A stretch of DNA of 64,000 nt from Vibrio gazogenes (lineage in GTDB: Bacteria > Pseudomonadota > Gammaproteobacteria > Enterobacterales > Vibrionaceae), in the NCBI RefSeq assembly GCF_002196515.1, contig NZ_CP018835.1, positions 3,100,001 to 3,164,000 of the forward strand, written 5' to 3'. The translations under genes and the position numbers were made by a program. Each line of letters begins with the position of its first letter. The stretch's first letter is position 1. Positions 8,372-18,084 of this stretch are shown here, piece after piece. Below the pieces are notes generated by a model. That model saw only the letters and a list, made by a program, of their open reading frames with translations, was not told where the DNA came from and ran no database searches.

Positions 8372-9820
8372 CTAAAAGACAGGCAAAACCCGCATACAGT
8401 TTGTCGTCCCTTCGACGCCCATCACATCACCCTGAGTGATAATCACGATATCACCAAATGCCAGTTGCTTTTTCTCTTTGAGACCGGAAAGGGCTTCGAG
8501 CGCAATTTCATAGGCTGATTCTTGGTGGCTATCGAAATACCAAGGAATCACCCCGCGATACAGCGCACAACGGTTTAACGCTTTTTCATTATTTGACAGG
8601 GCAAAGATGGGAAGTTCTGAATTCAGGCGCGAAGTCATTAATGCTGTTCTGCCTGACTCAGTCATCGTCACAATCGCTTGGATGCCATCCATATGGTTGG
8701 CAGCATAAATCGTCGACATGGCGACGGTTTCTTCTGCCGTGACGAATGTGCTTTCTAGGCGATAGCTCTGAGTTTTCACTTCCATCACACTTTCTGCACC
8801 AATACAGACCTCGGCCATCGCTTTTACCGTTTCGACAGGATATTTCCCTGCTGCCGTTTCTCCGGATAACATCACTGCATCAGTGCCATCGATGACAGCA
8901 TTGGCGACATCCATTACTTCTGCCCGGGTTGGCATCGGGTTCTCAATCATTGACTCCATCATCTGGGTGGCGGTAATCACAACGCGATTCAGCGCTTTTG
9001 CTCGGTAAATGAGTTTCTTCTGTACTCCGACTAATGCCGGATCACCGATTTCAACGCCTAAGTCTCCCCGTGCGACCATAATCACGTCAGATGCCATGAT
9101 GATATCGTCAATATTGGTTTGGTTTGAGACTGTTTCTGCGCGTTCTACTTTGGCGACAATCTTGGCTTCTAACCCGGCATCCCGAGCCAGACTTCGTGCA
9201 TACTGTATGTCTTGACCATTTCTGGGAAACGAAACAGCCAGGTACTCCACATCAAGCTCGGCTGCCAGCAGAATATCTTGTTTGTCTTTTTCGGTGAGCG
9301 CCTGAGCGGAAAGACCACCACCCTGACGGTTGATACCTTTATTGTTGGAGAGTGGTCCACCGACCGTGACGGTCGTATGAATTTTGTGTCCTTCAACCAT
9401 GATGACTTGCAGTTGAACCCGTCCGTCATCTAACAAAAGAATATCGTTGCATTGAACATCGTTGGGGAGGTTTTTGTAATCAATTCCGACAGCGTCTTGA
9501 TGACCCGCACCGGGGGGCATATCAGCATCTAGTGTAAATCGATCGCCGACATTCAGTGTGATCTTCCCATGAGTAAAAGTAGACACACGAATCTTTGGCC
9601 CTTGAAGATCTCCCAGTATGGCCACGTGATGCCCAAGTCTGGCCGCAATCTCACGGACTTTTCTTGCTCGAAGGCGATGATCGTCTGCGGTTCCGTGCGA
9701 AAAGTTCAGACGAACAACATTGGCGCCCGCATTGATCAGAGCTTCAAGGTTATTACCATGATCAGTTGAAGGACCAAGAGTTGTTACGATTTTCGTTCTT
9801 CGTTGGATTTTTTTTTGCAT
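8372..9820 (-). CDS. pyk: Pyruvate kinase (PykA type)
   Basis: 482 residues from ATG 9820, which has AGGAG 7 bases upstream; a longer frame to 9880 lacks one. It converts phosphoenolpyruvate and ADP to pyruvate and [17 protein letters not shown] and VVRLNFSHG are the N-terminal signatures. VAKVERAE has the catalytic Lys, [12 protein letters not shown] the metal-binding segment, and TATQMMESM the region around the active-site loop. The sequence is closer to E. coli PykA (AMP-activated type) than to PykF. It is divergent from mlc, so sugar uptake control and glycolysis sit side by side. Confidence 0.96.
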   Translation of the reverse strand: MQKKIQRRTKIVTTLGPSTDHGNNLEALINAGANVVRLNFSHGTADDHRLRARKVREIAARLGHHVAILGDLQGPKIRVSTFTHGKITLNVGDRFTLDADMPPGAGHQDAVGIDYKNLPNDVQCNDILLLDDGRVQLQVIMVEGHKIHTTVTVGGPLSNNKGINRQGGGLSAQALTEKDKQDILLAAELDVEYLAVSFPRNGQDIQYARSLARDAGLEAKIVAKVERAETVSNQTNIDDIIMASDVIMVARGDLGVEIGDPALVGVQKKLIYRAKALNRVVITATQMMESMIENPMPTRAEVMDVANAVIDGTDAVMLSGETAAGKYPVETVKAMAEVCIGAESVMEVKTQSYRLESTFVTAEETVAMSTIYAANHMDGIQAIVTMTESGRTALMTSRLNSELPIFALSNNEKALNRCALYRGVIPWYFDSHQESAYEIALEALSGLKEKKQLAFGDIVIITQGDVMGVEGTTNCMRVLPVF

Positions 9821-10081
9821 GATTTGCTCCTGACTGAGAATCATAGAGTGAGCCATGTAAGTATACGTGAGAACGCTCAAAGCGCTGGCGGAATGAATAA
9901 AAATTTAACATTTTTGTAAAAATCATCGTAAATTTAGAATGCTTCGGATGAGTGAACATTTGACTCTCAACACAAACTTGATTGATCGTACGTGATGCTT
10001 GTCACGGTCACATACCAAATCGCTTCACAATTACTTTGCAAAGTAAAAAAATTAGCAGGTTGTTGATTTCTGGAGCACATC
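9821..10081. promoter_or_regulatory. Divergent pyk/mlc promoter region
   Basis: 261 bases between the two divergent starts. The mlc-proximal part contains the perfect palindrome at 10031-10046. The pyk side is A+T rich, with no clear operator seen. TGGAGC at 10071-10076 is the ribosome-binding site of mlc. Confidence 0.5.
10031..10046. promoter_or_regulatory. Perfect 16-bp palindrome before mlc, candidate Mlc operator
   Basis: TTACTTTGCAAAGTAA is fully self-complementary and lies 35 bases before the mlc start. Its left half recurs at the candidate ptsG operator (2317-2324). ROK-family repressors bind such A+T-flanked palindromes and commonly repress their own genes. Assignment to Mlc is inferred. 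Confidence 0.6.
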
Positions 10082-11299
10082 ATGTATACGGCTCAGCCCG
10101 GCCATATTGACCACATCAAGCAAATTAATGCTGGTCGTGTTTACAAATTGATTGATCAAAAAGGTCCTATTTCACGTATTGATCTGTCTAAAGAGAGTGA
10201 GCTTGCTCCGGCGAGTATCACCAAGATCACGCGTGAGCTCATTGATGCTCATCTTATCCATGAAACAACTGTTCAAGAAGCAATTAGTCGTGGCCGTCCT
10301 GCGGTTGGCCTGCAAACCAGAAATGAAGGATGGCAATTTCTCTCGATTCGTCTGGGGCGGGGCTATCTGACAATAGCACTACATGAATTAAGTGGTGATG
10401 TGCTGATCGATACCAAAATTGATATTCATGAAGTGGATCAGGATGATTTACTGGCCCGATTGTTTCACGAGATCGAAGAATTTTTTCTGACCTACACTCA
10501 GCAACTTGAGCGTGTGACCGCGATTGCAGTGACACTCCCAGGATTGGTCGATGCAGAGAATGGGGTTGTTCTGCAAATGCCTCATTATCATGTGAATCAC
10601 CTTGCGCTGGGGGCTGAGATTTATCAGGTGACGGGGTTACCGGTCTTCATTGCGAATGATACTCGGGCATGGGCACTGGCCGAAAAGCTGTTCGGCCACT
10701 CTCAGGATGACGATAACTCTGTATTAATTTCCATTCACAATGGTTTGAATGCGGGTGTGATTGTGAATGGACGCGTATTGCAGGGCAAACATGGCAACAT
10801 CGGTGATTTGGGACATATCCAGATTGATCCGCAAGGTTTACTTTGCGATTGTGGGAATCGTGGTTGTCTGGAAACAGTGACGAGTTCAAAGGCTTTACGT
10901 GAGCAAGCCATGTCAAGAATTGCGAACGGCGAACAATCGTCGTTGAGTCGTCTGACGGAAATTTCAATTGAGGATATTTGTATCGCAGCCGCTCAAGGGG
11001 ATCCATTATCGTGTGATATTATGGATCGACTGGGCAGACACCTCGGTCAGGCCATTGCTATCGTCATTAATATGTTTAATCCGGAGAAGGTGCTCATCGG
11101 TGGTGTCATTAATCAGGCTAAAGCGATTGTCTATCCTCCGATGCTTAAGTATATCGAAAGCCAATGTAACCCTGCTTACCGGGAGCAGGTCAAAATCATG
11201 GAATCACGGTTTTATAAACAGTCAACGATGCCCGGAGCTGCGCTCATCAAGCAAGCTTTATACGATGGTTCATTATTGATGACTATTGTTGATCGTTAA
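10082..11299 (+). CDS. mlc: ROK-family transcriptional repressor Mlc
   Basis: 405 residues, the length of E. coli Mlc (406). The N-terminal winged helix-turn-helix (about residues 10-75) starts with PGHIDHIKQINAGRVYKLID and contains SRIDLSKESELAPASITKIT. The ROK domain follows, with the zinc-binding motif GHIQIDPQGLLCDCGNRGC near residues 245-263. Mlc represses ptsG and other sugar genes and is removed from DNA when unphosphorylated EIIB of PtsG sequesters it at the membrane. ptsG lies 6 kb away in this window, and both genes have a similar upstream palindrome. Confidence 0.95.
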   Translation: MYTAQPGHIDHIKQINAGRVYKLIDQKGPISRIDLSKESELAPASITKITRELIDAHLIHETTVQEAISRGRPAVGLQTRNEGWQFLSIRLGRGYLTIALHELSGDVLIDTKIDIHEVDQDDLLARLFHEIEEFFLTYTQQLERVTAIAVTLPGLVDAENGVVLQMPHYHVNHLALGAEIYQVTGLPVFIANDTRAWALAEKLFGHSQDDDNSVLISIHNGLNAGVIVNGRVLQGKHGNIGDLGHIQIDPQGLLCDCGNRGCLETVTSSKALREQAMSRIANGEQSSLSRLTEISIEDICIAAAQGDPLSCDIMDRLGRHLGQAIAIVINMFNPEKVLIGGVINQAKAIVYPPMLKYIESQCNPAYREQVKIMESRFYKQSTMPGAALIKQALYDGSLLMTIVDR

Positions 11300-11595
11300 G
11301 TGAAGTAACAGGTCAGAGGTAAGATCACTGCGAGTTTCCCCACCGTTGTCTATTTTCTGATGTATTCTCCTAGCTTTATCGCTTAATATGTTTCACAGTT
11401 ATAATCAGGCATTTTGATGACTTTCTCGACCTGTCAGATCACTCTGTTAATTGGCGATGGTTTGCATATACAGATACGGAAAGTCAGATGTTTCGTGTCA
11501 ATCAATACAAAGTACTGGGTACTAAAGTGTATTACACAGCACCCGAAAGCGTTTAGGTATATACTATTAACAGTTTTTAATTGGTGGAATCTCGT
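11300..11595. other. Intergenic region upstream of cheV
   Basis: 296 bases. A 65-codon frame at 11414-11611 overlaps the cheV start and looks spurious. No convincing terminator follows mlc, and no clear promoter or operator was recognised for cheV. Confidence 0.35.
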
Positions 11596-12540
11596 ATGTC
11601 AGGTGTTTTAAATACGGTTGACCAGCGCACGAATCTCGTCGGAGAAAATCGCCTTGAACTGCTCCTTTTCAGATTGAACAGTCGACAGATTTTTGCGATT
11701 AATGTGTTTAAAGTCAAAGAAGTGATCAAAGTTCCGGTGTTAACCAAAATGCCCGGAGCACATCCCCACATTACGGGTGTCGCTTCTTTGCGCGGAGAAC
11801 CGGTTCCTGTTATCGACTTGAGAAGGGCGATTGGTTTTCCTGCCTCTCAAATAGAGTCAGAAGAACAGAACTTAATTATTACGGAATATAATCGGTCTGT
11901 TCAGGGTTTTTTAGTCGGGCAAGTGCGCAATATTATTAATACCGCCTGGACAGAGATTCAGCCTCCGCCACGAACCGCGGGAAGGGCTAATTACCTGACG
12001 GCAATCACACAGGTGAAAGAACAGGACCAAGCTCATATCGTTGAAATTATCGATGTCGAGAAGGTACTGGCCGAAATCGTACATTATGATGTGTCGATTT
12101 CTGCGGAAGTTCTGGATGAGAACCTCATGCCAGAAATGGTGGGGCGTAAGGTGTTGATTGTTGATGACTCGGCAACAGCCAGAAATCAAATCAAAGGCAC
12201 CTTGTCTCAGTTGGGGTTAGAGATCATCGAATGTCGGGATGGATTAGAAGCATATAACCTGTTGCGAAAATGGTGCGATGACGGCAAGAATGTCAGCCAA
12301 GAGATTCTGTTCATGATCACGGATGCAGAGATGCCGGAAATGGATGGTTACAAACTCACCTATGAAATTCGTAACGATGAGCGAATGAAAGATCTGCATA
12401 TCACCTTAAATACATCATTAAGTGGTAGTTTTAACGAAGCGATGGTGAAAAAAGTTGGATGTGACCGGTTTATATCAAAGTTTCAGCCGGATATGTTAGT
12501 TCAGGTTGCACAAGACCGATTACGTGAAATTTTACCCTGA
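11596..12540 (+). CDS. cheV: Chemotaxis coupling protein CheV (CheW-receiver fusion)
   Basis: 314 residues from ATG 11596. A CheW-like domain spans about residues 15-165 (ELLLFRLNSRQIFAINVFKV, VASLRGEPVPVIDLRRAIG). A receiver domain follows (VLIVDDSATARNQIKGTL) with the phosphoacceptor Asp in ITDAEMPEMDGYKL. CheV links chemoreceptors to the CheA kinase, and its phosphorylation helps adaptation. It is alone, away from a chemotaxis operon, as is usual for Vibrio cheV genes. A chemoreceptor in this window at 41.4-43.1 kb could be one of its partners. Confidence 0.95.
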   Translation: MSGVLNTVDQRTNLVGENRLELLLFRLNSRQIFAINVFKVKEVIKVPVLTKMPGAHPHITGVASLRGEPVPVIDLRRAIGFPASQIESEEQNLIITEYNRSVQGFLVGQVRNIINTAWTEIQPPPRTAGRANYLTAITQVKEQDQAHIVEIIDVEKVLAEIVHYDVSISAEVLDENLMPEMVGRKVLIVDDSATARNQIKGTLSQLGLEIIECRDGLEAYNLLRKWCDDGKNVSQEILFMITDAEMPEMDGYKLTYEIRNDERMKDLHITLNTSLSGSFNEAMVKKVGCDRFISKFQPDMLVQVAQDRLREILP

Positions 12541-12565
12541 TCTGTCGGTTAAGCATTTTTAAAAT

Positions 12566-12596
12566 ACCGGGTCATCGATGAGATGGCCCGGTTTCG
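12566..12596. terminator. Hairpin between convergent cheV and yciK
   Basis: ACCGGG (12566-12571) and CCCGGT (12587-12592), with an inner CAT/ATG extension, form a stem between the two convergent stops. TTTC follows on the plus strand and TATTTT on the minus strand, so it may serve both genes. Confidence 0.65.
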
Positions 12597-12655
12597 TATT
12601 GAACATCTCGAATTTGTGCCGATGTTAAAACACAATGGCACATCTGAAAGAGCCG

Positions 12656-13399
12656 TTAATCTTTCGACTGCGCGGCGAGGCATTCGCCATGAACTTCCCG
12701 GCCTTCGGGCGCCATCAGATAAAGATACAGCGGCATAATATCTTCTGGTGTTTTCAAGGTATCCGGATTTTCAGATGGAAATGCTTGTGCACGCATGCCG
12801 GTGCGAGTACCGCCCGGATTGATTGCATTGACACGAATATTGGTCTCACGGAGTTCATCCGCCAGAATCTGCATCATCCCTTCCGTGGCAAATTTTGAGA
12901 TTGAATAGGTGCCCCAATGAGCGCGCCCTTGATGTCCGACCGTTGAACTTGTAAACACAAGTCGTGCATCATCTGATTGACGTAATAGCGGTAATAGTGC
13001 CTGAGTCATCATGAGCTGAGCACGGACATTTACTTGCATGACTGTGTCATAAGTCGCCAGTTCGATTTGTTCAATCGAGCAACGATCGCCCAGTAACCCC
13101 GCGTTATGCAGAACGCCGTCCAGACGACCGAATTGGTGCTCAATCGTCTGCATCAATTCACCATAGTCCTGCTGTGTCGCCTCTTGTAAATCTATAGATA
13201 CGATCGTTGGCTCCGGTAGTTCGAGCGCAACAATCTCATCATAGGTCTGTTCCAGTTTTTTTACCGTACGGCCCAGTAAAATAACCGTTGCGCCATGTTG
13301 AGCAAAACTAATTGCAGCCTGTTTGCCAATACCGTCTCCGGCACCAGTAACCAAAATCACACGGTTTTTTAGTGTGTTTGGTGCAACAGAATAATTCAT
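12656..13399 (-). CDS. yciK: Short-chain dehydrogenase/reductase YciK
   Basis: 247 residues. VILVTGAGDGIGKQAAISFA is the TGxxxGIG dinucleotide-binding motif. LHNAGLLGD, the FTSSTV Ser and the YSISKFATEG Tyr-Lys pair complete the SDR active site. NPGGTRTGMRAQAFP and TPEDIMPLYLYLM match E. coli YciK closely. The physiological substrate of YciK is unknown. AAAGGAGG lies just before the ATG at 13399. It is divergent from sohB, as in E. coli, where the two genes are also neighbours. Confidence 0.92.
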   Translation of the reverse strand: MNYSVAPNTLKNRVILVTGAGDGIGKQAAISFAQHGATVILLGRTVKKLEQTYDEIVALELPEPTIVSIDLQEATQQDYGELMQTIEHQFGRLDGVLHNAGLLGDRCSIEQIELATYDTVMQVNVRAQLMMTQALLPLLRQSDDARLVFTSSTVGHQGRAHWGTYSISKFATEGMMQILADELRETNIRVNAINPGGTRTGMRAQAFPSENPDTLKTPEDIMPLYLYLMAPEGREVHGECLAAQSKD

Positions 13400-13465
13400 C
13401 TAGCCTCCTTTTGTTATGCTTTGTTGTTTAAGATGGTTACAATACACTAATTCGTAAAGGAGAGG

Positions 13466-14536
13466 ATGAGAACATTGGATTTTTTATTGGATTACGGCCT
13501 GTTTCTGGCCAAGATTGCGACGTTAGTTGTCGCGCTTGTCGTCATACTTGTGATTGTCAAATCAGTCAGTGCGAAGAGCCACGGAGCTAAAGGTGAGTTG
13601 GAAGTTATCGATCTGACAGAAAAATATAAACAGACAACACATCATTTAGAATCTTACCTGCATGATGACGCCTATCTGAAAGCGCGTGATAAAGCGGAGA
13701 AGAAAAAAGAGAAAGCCGAGCATAAATCTGCTGAGAAAGAGATCAAAAAAGCAGCGAAAGAAGGGGGGCTTGAAGCTCATCGAGAACCACACCTATTTGT
13801 GCTTGATTTCCACGGGAGTATTGATGCAAAAGAGGTGACCTCGCTTCGTGAAGAAGTCTCAGCCATTCTGGCGGTGGCGCAATCCGGTGATGAAGTTTTG
13901 CTACGGCTTGAATCCGGTGGTGGCATGGTTCATGGGTACGGTCTGGCCGCTTCACAGCTTGATCGTCTGAAATCGGCGGGATTACCCCTCACCATTGCTG
14001 TCGATAAAGTGGCAGCGAGTGGTGGATACATGATGGCATGTATTGCGGACAAACTGGTTGCCGCACCTTTCGCGATTGTGGGATCAATTGGTGTTATCGC
14101 CCAGTTACCGAATTTCAATAAGCTATTGAAAAAGAATAATATTGAATTTGAGCAACTGACCGCCGGTGAATTTAAACGCACCTTAACGATGTTTGGTGAG
14201 AATACCGACAAAGCGCGCGATAAATTCAAACAGGAACTGGAAGAAACGCATGTGCTGTTTAAGCACTTTATCCGCGAGCACCGTGCATCACTTGATGTCG
14301 ATAAAGTATCAACAGGTGAGCACTGGTTTGGTACACAAGCGAAAGATTTAGGGTTGATCGATGATATTCGTACATCGGATGATCTGGTGACTGAAGCCTG
14401 TCAGCAGAAAAAGGTGTTATCTGTCCATTATGTGCAAAAGAAAAAATTGACCGAAAAAATACCGGGAATGGCTGGCGAAGCCGCAGACCGTGTTTTACTC
14501 AAATTGATGAGTCGGGGACAACGTCCGATCGTTTAA
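13466..14536 (+). CDS. sohB: Inner-membrane peptidase SohB (S49 family)
   Basis: 356 residues. An N-terminal membrane segment (about residues 12-32) is followed by a charged, Lys/Glu-rich linker (about residues 70-105) and the S49 domain. DKVAASGGYMMACIADKL contains the nucleophile Ser. The general-base Lys is probably the one in LTAGEFKRTLTMFGENTD. SohB is a signal-peptide-peptidase-like protease; in E. coli extra copies suppress loss of DegP. AAAGGAG sits 3-4 bases before the ATG, slightly close. A hairpin near 14541-14573 probably ends the transcript. Confidence 0.93.
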   Translation: MRTLDFLLDYGLFLAKIATLVVALVVILVIVKSVSAKSHGAKGELEVIDLTEKYKQTTHHLESYLHDDAYLKARDKAEKKKEKAEHKSAEKEIKKAAKEGGLEAHREPHLFVLDFHGSIDAKEVTSLREEVSAILAVAQSGDEVLLRLESGGGMVHGYGLAASQLDRLKSAGLPLTIAVDKVAASGGYMMACIADKLVAAPFAIVGSIGVIAQLPNFNKLLKKNNIEFEQLTAGEFKRTLTMFGENTDKARDKFKQELEETHVLFKHFIREHRASLDVDKVSTGEHWFGTQAKDLGLIDDIRTSDDLVTEACQQKKVLSVHYVQKKKLTEKIPGMAGEAADRVLLKLMSRGQRPIV

Positions 14537-14540
14537 CCCT

Positions 14541-14573
14541 ATTGTGTCCCATCGTCTGTATGGGGCACATTTA
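14541..14573 (+). terminator. Probable terminator of sohB
   Basis: TGTGTCCCAT (14543-14552) pairs with ATGGGGCACA (14560-14569) with one G-T pair, followed by TTTATT. It begins just after the sohB stop. Confidence 0.6.
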
Positions 14574-14621
14574 TTCCGATAACATCACCATGTGGATAGG
14601 GTCAGCGAAGTTGAGGTAAAT

Positions 14622-15665
14622 ATGGCAAGTCCGTATCAGATTTATTTCTTGATCAACTCGCAAATCCATTTACTGGATCTTGCCGGCCCGGTTCAGGCGA
14701 TCAATAAGGCCAACCAGTTGACCGAGCAGTTTGAGACGCACTTCATTGGTTTTTCCGAGCAGATGGTCAGTCATCAGGGGCTTGCATTGGCTCATATCGC
14801 TTCCCCACCGGAGCAGCTTCCCGAACGTGCTGTTATTTTTGTGTGTGGTTCCAAATATACGCAAGATATCTATACCGATGCTATCGCGCAGCAAAGTATC
14901 GACTGGCTGAAACAAGCGATTCAACCTGATACTTATGTCGTTGGGGTCTGTTCGGGCACTTTCCTACTTGCGAAAGCAGGGCTTACCCAAGGAAAAGAAG
15001 TCACGACTCATCATGATCTCGTTCAAGTGCTGGCAAACCAGTTTCCCGGAACACAAGTATTGGTTGATCGCATTTTTGTTCACGACGACAACTTGATCAC
15101 CAGTGCGGGTGTGACCGCGGGAATTGATACGACGCTATATCTGATTGAGCGACTGACTTCCGTCAAAACTGCGGTAGATGTTGCGAGAGAACTGGTTGTT
15201 CATCGGCGCAGAATGGCGCATGATCCACAAATTTCGGTGCATTTTAAGCACCGTAACCATATCAGTCCATTGATTCATGCCGTTCAGGATTACATTCTGG
15301 ACAATTATCGGCAACCTTTAACGGTTAGCGATTTATGTCAGCATTTCCGAGTATCACAACGCCATCTGCAACGGACATTTAAAACGCATACTGAAGCCAC
15401 ATTGCGTGATTACATTGCCGAAACTCGTCTGCAAGAAGCCAAGGTCTTAATCGACAATGGCATGGGCGTTGAACAGGCGGCTTACCTATCTGGTTTTCCA
15501 AGTCCGGCTTCGTTTCGTACTTTATGGAAAAAACGATTCGCTTCATTACCCAGTCATGCTTCTTCACACTTGTCGTCAACGCCATGTTCAGAATCATCGC
15601 GGGACAAAAGACTCGCGGCAAAAGCAGAGATGCCACATAACAAGACGAGCAGTAAGATAAGATAA
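14622..15665 (+). CDS. GlxA-type transcriptional regulator (DJ-1/PfpI domain + AraC HTH)
   Basis: 347 residues from ATG 14622, preceded by TTGAGGT; an in-frame GTG at 14592 is less likely. The N-terminal DJ-1/PfpI-like domain (about residues 5-170) includes VVGVCSGTFLLAKAGL with the nucleophile-elbow Cys. An AraC-type double helix-turn-helix follows (about residues 225-310: LTVSDLCQHFRVSQRHLQRT, VEQAAYLSGFPSPASF). The ligand is unknown. After the expected end of the HTH, about 30 extra residues extend over the 3' end of the convergent MFS gene; the two frames overlap by 112 bases. Confidence 0.88.
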   Translation: MASPYQIYFLINSQIHLLDLAGPVQAINKANQLTEQFETHFIGFSEQMVSHQGLALAHIASPPEQLPERAVIFVCGSKYTQDIYTDAIAQQSIDWLKQAIQPDTYVVGVCSGTFLLAKAGLTQGKEVTTHHDLVQVLANQFPGTQVLVDRIFVHDDNLITSAGVTAGIDTTLYLIERLTSVKTAVDVARELVVHRRRMAHDPQISVHFKHRNHISPLIHAVQDYILDNYRQPLTVSDLCQHFRVSQRHLQRTFKTHTEATLRDYIAETRLQEAKVLIDNGMGVEQAAYLSGFPSPASFRTLWKKRFASLPSHASSHLSSTPCSESSRDKRLAAKAEMPHNKTSSKIR

Positions 15666-16792
15666 CGGTAGTGATGGAAGGTATCATAGAGCAATCCCCC
15701 GGCTGAAACCGTCACAAATACACTGATCTGGTGGGCGGTGAACAATAAGCCAAACAAGCGTCCCTTCAATTGTGCTCCGAAGTAGTTCAAACACATTAAT
15801 GAAGTAATGATCACGGTTCCCATATAGGTTAACCCAAATACAATGGCGAAGAGCAGATAGGCGAATTTTGATTGCGTATCATAGATGAGTAACAGTGAAC
15901 CGCCACGCAGCAGATAGAGCTGGATTAACAAGGTTATGGGTGATGAACGTCTGAGCCGCCAACCCACAATGAATGCGCCACATAACTCTGCGATTCCGAG
16001 TACGCTCAGGGTTGAGGCCGTGACTTCCTGATAAGTCGAGAATGTGGCGAACTGTTGTTGAATCAAGGGGACAAGATGGACATCGATAAAGCCCATCGAT
16101 GCACCGCACCCGGCAAAAGAGACCGCCAGACAGATGAAAGTCGGTGTGTATATATTTTGGAGCACTTGCCGTGGTTTTACCTGACCGAAGCGCTGTTGTT
16201 GAGATGAGGATGTTTGGGGGAGTTGGCGGCGGAGCAGGATAATGACGGGGACTACGCAACCAAGAAAAACCAATCCAATACCGGTGCAGAGCATTGGCCA
16301 TGACAGAAAGCCGCTTAACCAGACGAGCACCGGAGAAAGTAAAATAAACCCGATTGCGGTACCGTTTGAAATCGCAGCAAAGGCCATCCCTTTGTGCTGT
16401 TGACTGAACATTTGATCAATGAATATCCCTAGCGGAATATAGGTCATTGCAGTTAAAGCGTAGGCTGACATGATGCCGTAAAGCACTAAAAAAACAGCGT
16501 AATTTTGGGTCGCCGTCAGTAATAAGAAGACCACCGATGTCATGAGTGCACCACTTAAGATGGTCAGCAGTGCGCCATATCGGTCACAGATCCATCCGAC
16601 AAGGGGTGACATTCCACCAACAGACAGTCCAAACAGCGCCCCCACGACAGAGAGTTCCCCTCGACTTATCGAGAGGTATTCTGTTAACGGCAGAAAATAG
16701 ATCTGATAGCTACTTTTGATCGCTGATGCCAGAAAGGTAATACAAAGGCCAGCCACAATCATGAGCTGAAGTTGAGAGCGGGTGAAAGTCAA
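15554..16792 (-). CDS. Major facilitator superfamily transporter
   Basis: 412 residues with about 12 membrane segments. The start is a TTG at 16792 with AAAGGAG 8 bases upstream. GWICDRYGALLTILSG is the MFS loop 2-3 motif. The overall pattern resembles the oxalate/formate and monocarboxylate-like MFS branch. No substrate can be named. The last 112 bases overlap the 3' end of the convergent GlxA-type regulator, an arrangement that lets each gene constrain the other's C-terminus. Confidence 0.85.
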   Translation of the reverse strand: MTFTRSQLQLMIVAGLCITFLASAIKSSYQIYFLPLTEYLSISRGELSVVGALFGLSVGGMSPLVGWICDRYGALLTILSGALMTSVVFLLLTATQNYAVFLVLYGIMSAYALTAMTYIPLGIFIDQMFSQQHKGMAFAAISNGTAIGFILLSPVLVWLSGFLSWPMLCTGIGLVFLGCVVPVIILLRRQLPQTSSSQQQRFGQVKPRQVLQNIYTPTFICLAVSFAGCGASMGFIDVHLVPLIQQQFATFSTYQEVTASTLSVLGIAELCGAFIVGWRLRRSSPITLLIQLYLLRGGSLLLIYDTQSKFAYLLFAIVFGLTYMGTVIITSLMCLNYFGAQLKGRLFGLLFTAHQISVFVTVSAGGLLYDTFHHYRYLILLLVLLCGISAFAASLLSRDDSEHGVDDKCEEA

Positions 16793-16911
16793 GATGCAAA
16801 CTCCTTTGCCAAATCGTCCAATACGATGGTCATATCATCATTATTGAATATCTGTCAGGAGAAAACCGTTGAAAATACGCCATATCATGATCACATTTGC
16901 GTACTTAGAAC

Positions 16912-16942
16912 GAAAACCGCTGGGTGATTCAGACCCAGCGGT
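16912..16942 (-). terminator. Terminator of the MerR-permease operon
   Basis: ACCGCTGGGT (16916-16925) pairs perfectly with ACCCAGCGGT (16933-16942). On the minus strand the stem is followed by TTTTCG. It lies 21 bases beyond the permease stop. Confidence 0.8.
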
Positions 16943-16962
16943 GCAATAAATCATGCATACCT

Positions 16963-18084
16963 TTAGTGGTGGCTGTGGCTGTGGATCGGCGTTTTTCTGA
17001 ACAGACGGTGGTAGACTCGCGTCAGGAGGTCATTGCCAACCAACAGCATCAGGAACAGTGCTGATAGTCCGGCTAACCAAAACGGCATGAGACTGTTACT
17101 ACTCCCTAATTCACTTTGGATATCGATATGCCAGAGATCGACTAACGCATTCGTTAGATAGCCAAATCCGATGGCAACCCCAATCACACCAAGCAAGTAA
17201 CTGCCGAGGGCGTGCCAGCCCATTTCACGACGTACAATGCCTAATGTCGCCACGTTTGTTGCAGGGCCTGCCAGTAAAAAGACCAGCACCGCTCCGGGGG
17301 AAACACCAGCCATTAACAGACCTGCGGCTAAGGGAGTAGAGGCGGAAGCACAGATGTACATGGGGACACCAATCAAAGCCATGATGACCATCGCCCAGCC
17401 TCCTCGGCTGACTTCGGCCAATGCATCGTAAGGGACCAGAGCAACGACACAGGCAGAAATCATGAGTCCGGCTAACAGCCAGAGGGAGAGATCGCCTAAC
17501 AATTCAGTAAACGCATAAACCTGACCTTGCCAGATTCTGCGCCAAAGTGAGTCTGGGTGTGCTTGAGAATCGGGAGCGCGCGCTTGCTGGCTATGACAGC
17601 AACAATGACCAGCGCCTTGAGAACCGCAGGCGGTTGATTGTTGTTCGGGAGGCGTTTCTGGCTGGGACGTGGATTTTTCGCCTGACAAAACTAACATTGC
17701 GGCAGCAATCGATGAACAGACCGCCGCAATGGGGCGGATAATGGTCATAAATGGGCCAAGTAATGCATAAGAGATTGCGATTGAGTCAACGCCAGTCTCC
17801 GGTGTTGAGATCAGAAAAGCAGTGGTCGCCCCTTTCGACGCCCCGGCACGACGGAGCCCGACGGCTGCGGGAATCACCCCACATGAACATAAGGGGAGGG
17901 GAATGCCTAGAATAGCAGCTTTAATGACAGGCCAGAATCCGTGCCCTTTTAAGTGATGACCCAACTTGTCACTTTTGATAAATGTATGCAGGAGCCCGGC
18001 GATCATCAGCCCGAGCAGGAGCCAGAATGCTGCATCCAGCCATAGATCGACAAAAGCCTGACTAATGTGTGCTATGGTGTTCAT
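16963..18084 (-). CDS. SO_0444-type permease, probable metal efflux
   Basis: 373 residues with two clusters of membrane helices, a permease fold related to YraQ. GIPLPLCSCGVIPAAVGLRR and its follow-on STPETGVDSIAISYALLGP are hallmarks; the CSCG pair is probably functional. The central loop (about residues 135-175) is rich in Cys and His (GAGHCCCHSQQ) and the C-terminus ends HSHSHH, both likely metal ligands. Related proteins are annotated as SO_0444-family Cu/Zn efflux transporters. The first 23 bases overlap a MerR-type regulator gene whose promoter has the metal-regulator architecture, which supports a heavy-metal role. The specific metal is not shown. Confidence 0.85.
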   Translation of the reverse strand: MNTIAHISQAFVDLWLDAAFWLLLGLMIAGLLHTFIKSDKLGHHLKGHGFWPVIKAAILGIPLPLCSCGVIPAAVGLRRAGASKGATTAFLISTPETGVDSIAISYALLGPFMTIIRPIAAVCSSIAAAMLVLSGEKSTSQPETPPEQQSTACGSQGAGHCCCHSQQARAPDSQAHPDSLWRRIWQGQVYAFTELLGDLSLWLLAGLMISACVVALVPYDALAEVSRGGWAMVIMALIGVPMYICASASTPLAAGLLMAGVSPGAVLVFLLAGPATNVATLGIVRREMGWHALGSYLLGVIGVAIGFGYLTNALVDLWHIDIQSELGSSNSLMPFWLAGLSALFLMLLVGNDLLTRVYHRLFRKTPIHSHSHH

